From NCBI GenBank assembly GCA_024703855.1, contig CP087965.1:5076001-5140000 (forward strand): a stretch of 64,000 bases of DNA, in the 5' to 3' direction. Origin of the DNA: Polaromonas sp. P2-4. GTDB taxonomy: Bacteria > Pseudomonadota > Gammaproteobacteria > Burkholderiales > Burkholderiaceae_C. Positions 28,266 to 37,458 of this stretch are shown here, one piece after another; position 1 is the stretch's first letter; every line of letters starts with the position of its first letter. Under the pieces are notes generated by a model that saw only the letters and a program-made list of their open reading frames with translations, was not told the origin of the DNA and made no database searches. Both the position numbers and the translations under genes were made by a program.

Positions 28266-28324
28266 GACTTATCCCACGGCTTCACGGGGCCACGGCGTAG
28301 GATTGACGACTCCCAAGGAAACCC

Positions 28325-29741
28325 ATGTCTGCCGTACTCTCCACCTATGACGACCCCGGCTACAGTGCCGATCGCCAGATCGCCCAACTGCGCATTCCAC
28401 CGCATTCCATCGAGGGAGAGTCCAGCGTCCTGGGCGGCTTGCTGCTCGACAACAGCGCCTGGGACCGCGTCGGCGACCTGCTGAGCGACAAAGACTTCTA
28501 TCGCCACGAACACCAGCTCATTTACGCCGCAGTTGGTGCCTTGATCAATGCGTCCAAGCCCGCCGACATCATCACCGTCTTTGAGCACCTGCAAAACCTG
28601 GGCAAATCTGACGAAGTGGGGGGCCTGAGCTACCTCAACGCGCTGGCCCAGTACGTGCCCAGTGCCGCCAACGTGCGCCGCTATGCCGAGATCGTTCGGG
28701 GAGCGCTCCATTTTGCGCAAGCTGGTCAGCGCCAGCGACGAGATTGCCACTGCAGCCTTCAGCCCCCAGGGCAAGCCGGTAGCGACCATCCTCGACGAAG
28801 CCGAGCAGAAAATCTTCCACATCGGCGAGCAGGGCTCCCGCTCGCAGCAGGGCTTTAAAAGCATGGACACCCTGGTGGTGGACCTGCTGGACCGTGTCAC
28901 CGAGATGTCGGAAAACCCGAACGATGTGACCGGCGTGCCCACCGGCTTTGTAGACCTGGACCGCATGACCTCCGGCTTTCAGGCTGGCGATCTGGTCATT
29001 CTTGCGGCACGCCCCTCCATGGGTAAAACCGCGCTGGCCATCAACATTGCCGAGCATGTCGCGCTGAACGAAGGCCTGCCCGTTGCCGTGTTCTCGATGG
29101 AAATGGGTGCCTCACAACTCGCCGTGCGTATCGTCGGCTCCATTGGCCGCATCGACCAGGGCCACCTGCGCACCGGCGCCTTGACCGACGAAGAATGGCC
29201 ACGCTTGACCGAAGCCATCGAGAAGCTGCGCAACATCTCGCTGCACATTGACGAAACCGCAGGCCTCACCGTCAGCGAGCTGCGCGCCAACGCCAGGCGC
29301 CTGGCCCGCCAGTGCGGCAAGCTGGGTTTGATCGTGGTCGACTATTTGCAGCTCATGAGCGTGTCGACCAGCATGAACGACGAGAACCGCGCCACGGCGG
29401 TGGGCGAGATTTCACGCGGCCTTAAGATGCTGGCCAAAGAGCTGCAGTGCCCCGTCATCGCGTTGTCGCAGCTCAGCCGCGGGGTCGAGTCCCGCACCGA
29501 CAAACGCCCCATGATGAGCGACCTGCGCGAATCCGGCGCCATCGAGCAGGATGCCGACATCATCATGTTCATCTACCGCGACGAGTACTACACCAAGGAA
29601 GCCTGTAAAGAGCCGGGTGTGGCCGAGGTCATCATCAGCAAGCAGCGTAACGGCCCGACCGGAACGGTGAAGCTGGCGTTTATCAACCGGATTACCAAGT
29701 TTGAGAGTCTGGCTAGCGGGTCGTCTAGTGGGGATTTTTAG
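28325..29741 (+). CDS. dnaB: Replicative DNA helicase DnaB, one frameshift
   Basis: The hexameric replication-fork helicase. N-terminal domain PPHSIEGESSVLGGLLLDN, DFYRHEHQLIY and SAANVRRYAEIVR. The frame breaks at about 28700 (CGGGAG read as CGGGGAG); the restored frame continues ERSILRKLVSASDEIA. C-terminal RecA-like domain: Walker A ARPSMGKTA, FSMEMGASQLAVR, Walker B LIVVDYLQLM, arginine finger region ISKQRNGPTG. About 470 residues, normal. No intein is present. Confidence 0.97.
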
Positions 29742-30003
29742 AGAACTTGAAGCCGATGGCAGCTCTCGACCCTCAGAGTGGCTAGTCATCGGCAGGCCGG
29801 GCGGAAATTCGCCGAAGGCTCACACCGGTCCCAAGCCGTCTTTCGACGCCCGGATTGAATGACTCAACGACCTCGCGTGACGGCTTGCCTGGCCGTCATC
29901 GAACTTGACTTGGTCCACCACGCAGCGGAGAATCATTTTCCACTTGCCGCCTAAGCCGCTGCGACAAGTCCGTGTTCGTGTGGCTTCTTCAACGGAGGTT
30001 CGT

Positions 30004-30606
30004 ATGAGCTATCACCTGGAAGGTCGTCTACTCGAGGTTTGCAACTGCAACGTCCTGTGCCCCTGCTGGATTGGCGAGGACCCGGACAACGGCACCTGCG
30101 ACACCATCGTCGCGTGGCGCATAGACAAGGGAACGGTCGACGGTGTTGACGTGGGTGGCAACACCATCGCGGCCGTGGCCCATGTGCCCGGCAATATCCT
30201 GGAAGGCAACTGGAGGGCCGCAATCTTTGTCGACGACCAGACCTCCAAGGCGCAGGAAGAGGCGCTGCTCAAGGTCTACACCGGGCAGGCGGGCGGGCCG
30301 GTGGCCGATCTCGCCAAGCTGATCGGCGAGGTCGTATCGGTGGAGCGGGCGCCGATCCGCTTCACCGTCGAGGAGGGCAAGGGCCTGCTCGAGATCGGCA
30401 AGAACTACTACGCCGAACTTGAGCCGTATCGTGGTGCGATGGGTGGTTTGACCACGCTCTCCGACACCGTGTTCTCGACGGTGCCGGGGGCTCCGGTGTT
30501 TGTTGGCAAGGCCCCGACTTATCGATCCAAGAACGCCGCCCTCGGCATTAACCTCGACATCAAGAACCACAACGCCCTGCAGAGCACCTTCGTCTTCGAC
30601 GCATGA
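30004..30606 (+). CDS. DUF1326 domain protein
   Basis: Intact, 200 residues, with a strong ribosome binding site (ACGGAGGTTCGT). The N terminus carries the DUF1326 cysteine block EVCNCNVLCPCWIGEDPDNG, which looks like a metal- or redox-active site, and the rest is beta-rich. Biochemical function is not established as far as I know. Its stop overlaps the start of the DUF2182 gene (ATGA), and these two families recur together, which suggests a membrane complex with a cytoplasmic partner. No signal peptide. Confidence 0.85.
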   Translation: MSYHLEGRLLEVCNCNVLCPCWIGEDPDNGTCDTIVAWRIDKGTVDGVDVGGNTIAAVAHVPGNILEGNWRAAIFVDDQTSKAQEEALLKVYTGQAGGPVADLAKLIGEVVSVERAPIRFTVEEGKGLLEIGKNYYAELEPYRGAMGGLTTLSDTVFSTVPGAPVFVGKAPTYRSKNAALGINLDIKNHNALQSTFVFDA

Positions 30607-31423
30607 ACCCGAACCCGACGGCAGGCCCGGCGCTGACCAGCGCCGCCCGTCACCGTCGCGTGTTCCTGCCGGTGCTGGCCGCACTGGTTGCGCTCGCGTG
30701 GGTGGCGTTGTGGGCGTGGGCGCGCAGCCCGTACGGACGCTATCTCGAGCACGGTGACTGGACAGCGTCGGGACCGGCGGCGTTTCTGTGCAGTGTCGTT
30801 CCCGCCGGCGATGTGGTCGTGCCCATGGTGCTCTACGCCGCCGCGTGGATCCTCATGACGGCGGCCATGATGCTGCCGACCACCTTGCCGCTGTTCAACG
30901 CCTTCGACCGGTTGACGACCGGGCGCCCGGACCACGGGCGCCTCCTCATGCTGCTCGGCCTGGGCTACATGACGGTGTGGGGGCCTTCGGGCTGCTGGCG
31001 CATGCACTTCACAGTGCTGTGCTGACCCTGCTCGCCAGCGTACCCACACTGGCCTGGCATGGCTGGCTGATCGGCGCCGCGACCATTGCCTTGGCCGGCG
31101 CCTTCCAGTTCAGCAAGCTCAAGTACCGGTGCCTGGAAAAGTGCCGCACGCCCTTGAGCTTCGTGATTGAGCACTGGCATGGTGAGCGCCAAGCGCGGCA
31201 CGCGTTCTCGCTGGGCGCGCACCATGGCCTGTTCTGCGTTGGCTGCTGCTGGGCGCTGATGCTGTTGATGTTCGCGCTCGGCACCGGTAGCCTCGGCTGG
31301 ATGCTCCTGCTTGCGGCCGTGATGGCGATCGAAAAGAACGTTCGCTGGGGCGCCCGTCTCAGCACGCCGCTCGGTGTCGCGCTGCTGTCCTGGGCAGTCG
31401 TCCTGGTGGCGACCCATGTCTGA
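30603..31423 (+). CDS. DUF2182 integral membrane protein (predicted metal-binding), one frameshift
   Basis: A polytopic protein with about six membrane helices. DUF2182 hallmarks: AAWILMTAAMMLPTTLPL, the segment KYRCLEKCRTPLSF (paired cysteines), and FCVGCCWALMLLMFALG. At about 30978 one G of a run is missing (TGGGGGGCC), separating LLGLGYMTVW from AFGLLAHALH. The Met/Cys/His-rich helices led to the family's description as metal-binding; actual substrate unknown. It overlaps DUF1326 upstream and the EamA gene downstream, so the three are one operon. Confidence 0.83.
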
Positions 31424-32291
31424 AGCGCGCGGTGGCCTGCCCACCTTGCAGACGGTCGTCCTCACTGCAGCGGCGATGCTCGCCTTCGCGGCCAATTCAC
31501 TGTTGTGCCGGCTCGCATTGCAGCAAAGAGGCATCGATCCGGCCAGCTTCGGCAGCATCAGGATGGTTTCCGGAGCGATCACGCTCGCCGTCATCGTGCG
31601 GGTCAGGTCGCAACGGTCCTCGCCCGGCCATGCCGACTGGCTCGCTGCGGTCATGTTATTTGCCTATGTCGCGTTCTTCTCGTTCGCCTATCTCACCTTG
31701 CCCGCAGGGACGGGCGCGTTGATTCTGTTCGGCGCGGTGCAGTTGACGATGTTCAGCGTCGGCCTGCGCTCGGGTGAGAGGTTCGGCCCCATCGCATGGG
31801 TCGGTCTCGCCCTGGCTGTCGCGGGGCTCGTCTACCTGGTGTCGCCGGGTGTGGCTGCGCCGCCGCTCTTCGGCGCTGCGTTGATGGCGATCGCTGGCGT
31901 GGCGTGGGGTGTGTACTCGCTGCGCGGTCGCGGAGTGGCCGACCCGCTGGCCGCCACGGCGGGCAACTTCGCGCGGGCGGTGCCGTTCGCCCTCGTGCTG
32001 AGCCTGCTTTTCGTCGCCAGCGCTCACGCGGATGCGGCCGGGGTCTCCCTGGCCATTGCCTCTGGCGCCCTCACGTCCGGTCTCGGCTATGTCATCTGGT
32101 ATGCCGCGCTGAGCAAGCTTTCTGCCATGCGAGCCGCCACGGTGCAGTTGTCGGTGCCATTGATCGCCGCATTTGGTGGCGTGCTGTTCCTGTCGGAAGC
32201 GATCACACCGCGCCTGGCGGCTGCCTCCGCGGCGATCCTTGGGGGCATTGCGTTGGTGCTGACCAGCAGGTCGCAGAAGTCGCGCCCGTAG
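31416..32291 (+). CDS. EamA/DMT-family transporter
   Basis: A 291-residue drug/metabolite-type permease with ten hydrophobic segments arranged as two EamA repeats (TLQTVVLTAAAMLAFAANS ... and PLFGAALMAIAGVAWGVYSL ...). ATG at 31416 overlaps the 3' end of the DUF2182 gene. Conserved helix-end motifs FAANSLLCRLAL and GYVIWYAALSKLSAMRAA are typical of the subgroup. Likely an exporter of an amino acid or other small metabolite; no evidence for which. Confidence 0.85.
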   Translation: MSEARGGLPTLQTVVLTAAAMLAFAANSLLCRLALQQRGIDPASFGSIRMVSGAITLAVIVRVRSQRSSPGHADWLAAVMLFAYVAFFSFAYLTLPAGTGALILFGAVQLTMFSVGLRSGERFGPIAWVGLALAVAGLVYLVSPGVAAPPLFGAALMAIAGVAWGVYSLRGRGVADPLAATAGNFARAVPFALVLSLLFVASAHADAAGVSLAIASGALTSGLGYVIWYAALSKLSAMRAATVQLSVPLIAAFGGVLFLSEAITPRLAAASAAILGGIALVLTSRSQKSRP

Positions 32292-32324
32292 CGTTCATCG
32301 TGCATCTGACGCACCGTGTTCTCG

Positions 32325-32370
32325 ATCACGCTGGTTGGCTAACTACAAGTCTCTATTGCCGATGGCTTGT
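32325..32370 (+). repeat. Shorter relative of the accessory-block flanking repeat
   Basis: GGTTGGCTAACTAC ... ATTGCCGATGGCT matches GTTGGCTGACTAC ... ATTGCCGATAGCT of 9811-9870, with the middle replaced. It lies just after the DUF1326-DUF2182-EamA operon. The 221 bp between that operon and fadH otherwise hold nothing I recognise. Confidence 0.4.
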
Positions 32371-32512
32371 TGTAATTGGCGCTGGTGTCATGAGGGCCGG
32401 ATTTCAGGAGAAAATGCCTGTAGTTCATATAAATAAAGCGTAGTATGCTATAAATTTGGTAGCGTTAAGCGCCTGGTTCGTCGACCAGTCAAGTGTTGCA
32501 TCAACGAATCGC

Positions 32513-34629
32513 TCAAATAACCGCAGCCAAGCGCGTCCCCTGATTAATCGCCCGCTTGGCATCCAGCTCTGACGCCTCATCCGCCCCGCCAATCAAATGC
32601 GTTTTGACGCCCGCCAGCGCAGCGGCTCCAGCAATTCGCGCAAAGGCTCCTGGCCGGCGCACAGCACGATGTTGTCTACCGCCAGCACAGTGCCGTCCAG
32701 CCGCTTGTCACCGAAGGTGATGAAGAGGCCCAAGCCCGAGCCCCCTTCGTCATTGGGGCCGATGCGTTCGTAGTTCACGCTCGACAGCATCTCCACGTTT
32801 TTCATCTTCAGCGCAGCGCGGTGAATCCAGCCGGTGGTTTTGCCCAGGCCCTTGCCCAGCTTGCCGGGTTTGCGCTGCAGCAGGGTGACCTGGCGTGCGG
32901 GCGGTGTGATTTGCGGGCGCACCACACCGCCACGTACCTCGCCGGGGTCGGCTACGCCCCATTCGGCGAGCCAGGCGGGCAGGTCGAGGGCGGTGGAGTG
33001 GCCGTGCGTCGTGACCAGAAACTCGGCCACGTCGAAGCCGATGCCGCCTGCGCCAATCAGTGCCACGCGCTGGCCTACGGGTTGGCGGCCCAGCAGTACG
33101 TCGATGTAGCTCAGCACCTTGGGATGGTCCTGGCCGGGGATGCGCGGGTTGCGTGGCGTCACGCCGGTGGCCAGAATCACCTCGTCAAACTTGCCGGTGA
33201 TCAGGTCGGCAGCTGTTATGCGGGTGTTCAGGTGCAGCTTGAGCCCGGTGCGTGCAATGCGCTGGCCGAAGTAGCGCAGGGTTTCTTCAAACTCTTCTTT
33301 GCCCGGCACGCGTTTGGCCAGGTTGAACTGGCCGCCGATTTTGTCGGCAGAGTCGTACAGGTGAACTGCGTGGCCGCGCTCGGCCAGCGTGGTGGCGGCG
33401 GCCAGGCCGGCCGGGCCGGCGCCGATTACCGCGACGCGCTTTTTGGCGGGTGCGATGTTGATGACGAGTGTGGTCTCATGCACGGCACGCGGGTTGACGA
33501 GGCAACTGGCCAGCTTGGCCTTGAAGGCGTGGTCCAGGCAGGCCTGGTTGCAGGCGATGCAGGTGTTGATTTCGCTGCTGCGGCCTTGCGCGGCCTTGTT
33601 GACAAACTCGGGGTCTGCCAGAAACGGGCGAGCCATGCTGACCATGTCGGCGCTGCCATCGGCCAGCACCTGTTCGGCGACCTCGGGCATGTTGAGGCGG
33701 TTGCTGGTGATCAGCGGAATCATGACGCCGGCCGCGCGCAGCTCGGTGCGCAGTTTTTTGGTGACCCAGGTAAATGCGCCGCGCGGCACCGAGGTGGCAA
33801 TGGTGGGCACGCGGGCCTCGTGCCAGCCAATGCCGCTGTTGATGAGGGTGGCGCCAGCCGCTTCCACGGCCTTGGCCAGCAGCACGACCTCTTCCCAGCT
33901 GCTGCCACCCGGAATCAGGTCGATGATGGACAGGCGGTAGATGATGATGAAGTCGGGCCCGACGGCTTCGCGGGTGCGCCGCACAATCTCGACGGCCAGG
34001 CGCATGCGGTTGGCGTAGCTGCCGCCCCAGTCGTCGGTTCGCTGGTTGGTGTGCGTGACGAGGAACTGGTTGATGAAATAACCTTCGCTGCCCATGATCT
34101 CGACGCCGTCGTAGCCGGCTTCGCGCGCCAGCAGGGCGCAGCGGATGAAGGCGCGAATCTGCCGCTCAATGCCGCCAACGCTCAACTCACGCGGGGTAAA
34201 GGGCGAGATCGGGCTCTGGATACGGGACGGTGCCACGCACAGCGGGTGGTAGCCATAACGGCCGGTGTGCAGGATTTGCAGGGTGATCTTGCCGCCCTCC
34301 AGGTGCACCGCATCGGTCACCTGCTTGTGGCGGCGCGCCGCGCCCGTGCTGGCCAGCATGCCGGCAAAGGGTTTGGTCCAACCGGCGATATTGGGCGCAA
34401 AGCCGCCCGTCACCATCAGGCCCACGCCGCCGCGCGCCCGCTCGGCAAAGTAGGCCGCCATGGCGGGGAAGTGTTTACGCCCGTCTTCCAGCCCGGTGTG
34501 CATGCTGCCCATGAGCACCCGGTTTTTCAGGGTGGTGAAGCCCAGGTCCAGCGGGGCCAGCAGGTGAGGGTAGGGGGAAGCGTTAGAAGAGAAAGAGGAG
34601 GGGGAAGAGAAGGGTGAGGGCGTGGCCAA
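32513..34629 (-). CDS. fadH: NADPH-dependent 2,4-dienoyl-CoA reductase FadH, frameshift near the 3' end
   Basis: Beta-oxidation auxiliary enzyme for unsaturated fatty acids. N-terminal old-yellow-enzyme barrel (YPHLLAPLDLGFTTLKNR, YDGVEIMGSEGYFINQF), a 4Fe-4S motif CIACNQACLDHAF and a C-terminal FAD/NAD(P) domain (VAVIGAGPAGLAAATTLAER, VALIGAGGIGFDVAEFL). TTG start at 34629 with GGAGA upstream; the first 18 residues are Ser/Pro-rich and specific to this protein. The frame is lost near 32624; the restored end is LALAGVKTHLIGGADEASEL ... LAAVI, stop at 32513-32515. About 700 residues. Confidence 0.93.
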
Positions 34630-34758
34630 ATGCAGGTCTCCGGGTCAAAACTGCCTGCATGGTAGTCGCTTGTGCGCTGCGCCCGGCAGCACGCCCCGCA
34701 CTCTAGGGGGCAGGCTCTACCGGGACTTCGGGCAAACCCTGAAGGACTTCGAAAACCT

Positions 34759-34820
34759 GCTATTTGCTATAGATTTAATAGCTGTTTGCGCCCGTCCTTA
34801 TTGGGCTAGCGGCTCTTTTG
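34759..34820 (-). repeat. Comamonadaceae-type dispersed repeat, copy R3, overlapping the 3' end of pyrD
   Basis: The minus strand reads AGCCGCTAGCCCAATAAGG ... GGGCGCAAACAGCTATTAAA then TCTATAGC, a clear copy of the family. It covers the last codons and the stop codon of pyrD. Confidence 0.75.
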
Positions 34821-35855
34821 ATCGCAAGTGCGGCTTCGGTGACCAATTCCGGCCCTTTGTAGATGAGGCCGGTGTAAATCTGCACCACGTCGGCACCGGC
34901 CTTGATCTTGGAGACCGCATCGGCCCCGCTCATCACGCCGCCCACGCCAATGATGGGAAAGCCCTTGCCCAGCGTGGCACGCAGCTGGCTGATCACACGG
35001 TTGCTGGCTTGCAGCACCGGTGCGCCGCTCAGGCCACCGGCCTCGTCGGCATGGCGCAGGCCCTTGACAGCATCGCGGCTCAGCGTGGTGTTGGTGGCCA
35101 CCACGCCGTCCATGGCGTGGCGCTTCAGGGTGGCGGCAATCACGTCGATCTGGGCGTCATCCAGGTCGGGGGCGATTTTCACAAAAATGGGTACGCTCTT
35201 GCCGTGTTGCCGGGCCAGGCTTTCGCGGCGCTCGGCAATGCGGCCCAGCAAGGCGTCCAGGGCTTCGTCGCTTTGCAGGGCGCGCAGGTTTTTGGTGTTG
35301 GGGCTGGAGATGTTGACGGTGACATAGTCGGCGTGCGGGTAAACGCCGTCCAGGCAAATCAGGTAGTCATCCACCGCATTTTCAATCGGCGTGGCGGCGT
35401 TTTTGCCGATGTTGAGGCCCAGGAGCAGGGGGTTGGGTGTGCCCTGCTTGCGAACGCGACAGCTGCACATTGGCCAGAAAGGCATCCAGCCCGTCGTTGT
35501 TAAAGCCCAGGCGGTTGATCAGTGCGTTGGCTTCGGGCAGGCGAAACATGCGCGGCTTGGGGTTGCCGGGCTGGGCTTTGGGCGTGACGGTACCCACTTC
35601 GACAAAGCCAAAACCCATGCCGGCCAGGCCGTCGATACAGCGGGCGTTTTTGTCCAGCCCGGCCGCCAGGCCCACGCGGTTGGCAAACTTCAGGCCGGCC
35701 AGCTCGATCGGGTCACTCACCCGGCTCGCACAGTACGCCAATGACAGTGGCGTGCCCTGGGTGCGCGCCAGCGAGGCCATGGTCAGTTCGTGGGCGGTTT
35801 CGGGGTCGAGCCCAAATAAAACCGAGCGGGCCAAGGCGTAGGGGATCAGGGACAT
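34775..35855 (-). CDS. pyrD: Dihydroorotate dehydrogenase (quinone), class 2, one frameshift, repeat-derived C terminus
   Basis: Membrane-associated flavoenzyme of pyrimidine synthesis. N-terminal helix region MSLIPYALARSVLFGLDPE typical of class 2, FMN motifs LAAGLDKNARCIDGL, GTVTPKAQPGNPKPR, RLGFNN, VNISSPNTKNLR, IGVGGV and QIYTGLIYKGP. The frame changes near 35450 (NVQ to RKQGTPNPLLLGLNIGKN). The normal end would be a few residues after YKGPELVTEAALAIK; here the frame runs into the dispersed repeat, adding RAASPIRTGANSY before using the repeat's TAA. Adjacent and divergent to rpiA. Confidence 0.95.
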
Positions 35856-35934
35856 TGGATAATTTGGCTTGTGCGGTAAAAGAGAATCCTATTGTCGCAA
35901 AACCCATTCACTACCTAACTCATTCAGGCCCAAC

Positions 35935-36606
35935 ATGACCCAAGACGAACTTAAAACCCTGGTTGGCCAGGCCGCCCTGCATTACGTGGAGCCCGGCAGC
36001 ATTGTCGGCGTCGGCACCGGCTCCACCGTCAATAAATTCATCGACGCGCTGGCCAGCATGAAAGACCGCATTGCCGGGGCGGTGTCCAGCTCGGTAGCGT
36101 CCACCGAACGCCTGCAGGCGCTGGGCATCAAGGTGTTTGATGCGACCGAAGTGGATGAGCTGGCGGTGTACATCGATGGCGCTGACGAAATCGACAACGC
36201 GGGCTACATGATCAAGGGCGGTGGTGCAGCGCTGACGCGCGAAAAAATCGTGGCGGCCCAGTCACGCAAGTTTGTCTGCATTGCTGACGAATCCAAGCTG
36301 GTGCAAACGCTGGGTAACTTTCCGCTGCCCGTCGAGGTGATTCCCATGGCCGCCAAGCGCATTGCGCGCCAGTTTGCAGCGCTGGGCGGCACGGCGACCT
36401 TGCGGCTTAAGGGCGGTGTGCCGCTGGTGACCGACAACGGTCAGCATATTCTGGATGTGACCGGCCTGAAGATTGCCAACCCACTGGCGTTTGAAACCCA
36501 GGTGAGCCAGTGGCCAGGCGTGGTGACGGTGGGTGTGTTCGCTTTTCAGAAAGCCAGCGTGTGCCTGCTGGGTGCGCCGGGCGGCGTTAAAACTTTGGTG
36601 TTTTAA
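35935..36606 (+). CDS. rpiA: Ribose-5-phosphate isomerase A
   Basis: Intact, 223 residues; interconverts ribose-5-phosphate and ribulose-5-phosphate. Motifs VGVGTGSTVNKFIDAL, SSVASTERLQALGI, YIDGADEID (catalytic Asp/Glu), IKGGGAALTREKIVA and LRLKGGVPLVTDNGQHI with Lys and Glu/Asp around the active site. The ATG at 35935 has only a weak Shine-Dalgarno. The C-terminal VCLLGAPGGVKTLVF is slightly unlike the usual TGAGVKT ending but within family variation. Confidence 0.95.
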   Translation: MTQDELKTLVGQAALHYVEPGSIVGVGTGSTVNKFIDALASMKDRIAGAVSSSVASTERLQALGIKVFDATEVDELAVYIDGADEIDNAGYMIKGGGAALTREKIVAAQSRKFVCIADESKLVQTLGNFPLPVEVIPMAAKRIARQFAALGGTATLRLKGGVPLVTDNGQHILDVTGLKIANPLAFETQVSQWPGVVTVGVFAFQKASVCLLGAPGGVKTLVF

Positions 36607-36663
36607 GCCGGTGTTTTAGCACTGGCGGTTTAAGCCAGCGCCGCTCTTGAAAAGCCGGTGTTA

Positions 36664-36764
36664 TTCCATTTCTAATTCAATGAGAGAGTAGGCGCACCGC
36701 CGCAGACAGTGCTGTAGCACGGCAAGGTGGGGCAACGACCTATCGCGTTGAAGTAGAAATGGAA
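36664..36764. repeat. 101-bp inverted-repeat element (MITE-like), copy B
   Basis: Begins TTCCATTTCTAATTCAA and ends TTGAAGTAGAAATGGAA (16 of 17 positions inverted-repeat match), flanked by TTA at 36661-36663 and 36765-36767. Exactly as long as copy A and homologous to it throughout in inverse orientation. The right-hand TTA is the stop codon (TAA) of the glutaredoxin-like gene. Confidence 0.82.
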
Positions 36765-37414
36765 TTAGAACTTGATGCCGGCCGGGTTGTCGGCAGCAGG
36801 TGGGGGCGGGGCTGCAGGCCGTGGCGCCTGGCGAGCAGCAGGTGCAGCTGTATTGCCGTTGGCTGCTGCAGGTGCCGTAGCAACGGCGACGAGAGGCGTA
36901 GGTTCCGGGCGACGATAGCTTGCGGGCAAGACCGACGATGGCGGGTAGCCGGCGGCGTTCAGGAACTGCGTCCACTCGGTATCAGAAAAGCCCTTGAGCT
37001 GCTGGCTGCCTATGGTCAGGAAAGGCAGCGAATTGTCGCCGCTCAAACGCTGGAGGGCCTGGGTATCCTCATGGGTGGTGACGGTTTTTTCGCTAAAGGG
37101 AATGCCGCGACTGGTCAGCATGGAACGGCCTGCACCGCAGGGGCCGCAGTTGTCACTGACGTAAAGGGTCACCGGGTATTTGGTAGCGACCTGTCTCAGT
37201 TCAAAAGGCAAGCCGGCAGAGGCCGTGCCGCCAGCCGCGCTGGCATTGGTGGCGCTGACTTTGCCGTTGCTGGCGGCGGGTGGCGGTTGGTCAGAAAAAG
37301 TCACCTTGCCGTCTGGGCCGACGATGCGATACACCTGCTGGGCCTGTGACATCGGCGAAAAAGACTGCCAGCGACCAGGGCCAGGGCTAAAAATTGAACT
37401 GCGTTTGATTTCAT
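36765..37414 (-). CDS. Periplasmic DUF4124/glutaredoxin-like protein, frameshift near the 5' end
   Basis: The ATG at 37412-37414 starts a signal peptide (MKSNAVQFLALALVAGSLF) that is out of frame with the rest; one base near 37355 joins it to SPMSQAQQVYRIVG. The mature protein has an N-terminal DUF4124 segment (VYRIVGPDGKVTFSDQPPP), a thioredoxin-fold glutaredoxin domain with CxxC in DNCGPCGAG, cis-Pro region SLPFLTIGSQ, and a Pro/Ala-rich low-complexity tail. Probably a periplasmic thiol-disulfide or disulfide-binding protein. Its stop codon is formed by the target triplet of repeat copy B. Lies between rpiA (convergent) and prlC (co-directional, 44 bp upstream). Confidence 0.8.
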
Positions 37415-37458
37415 GGGTTTCCAGTCAGTCTTAAGTGCAACTTTAAGTACAAGTTTTT

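Noticed and set aside
28201..28324. A chromosomal or plasmid replication origin near the DnaA box
   Set aside because: Only one strict box, no AT-rich unwinding region and no dnaA/dnaN or rep gene nearby.
28325..29741. Programmed frameshifting or an intein in dnaB
   Set aside because: The break is a single extra G in the N-terminal domain with no slippery heptamer or intein motif, and similar breaks occur in dozens of other genes.
32821..34617. A 598-residue open frame antisense to fadH
   Set aside because: It is a shadow of a GC-rich gene: Gly/Ala/His/Arg-rich translation, no motifs, and the opposite strand encodes clear FadH domains.
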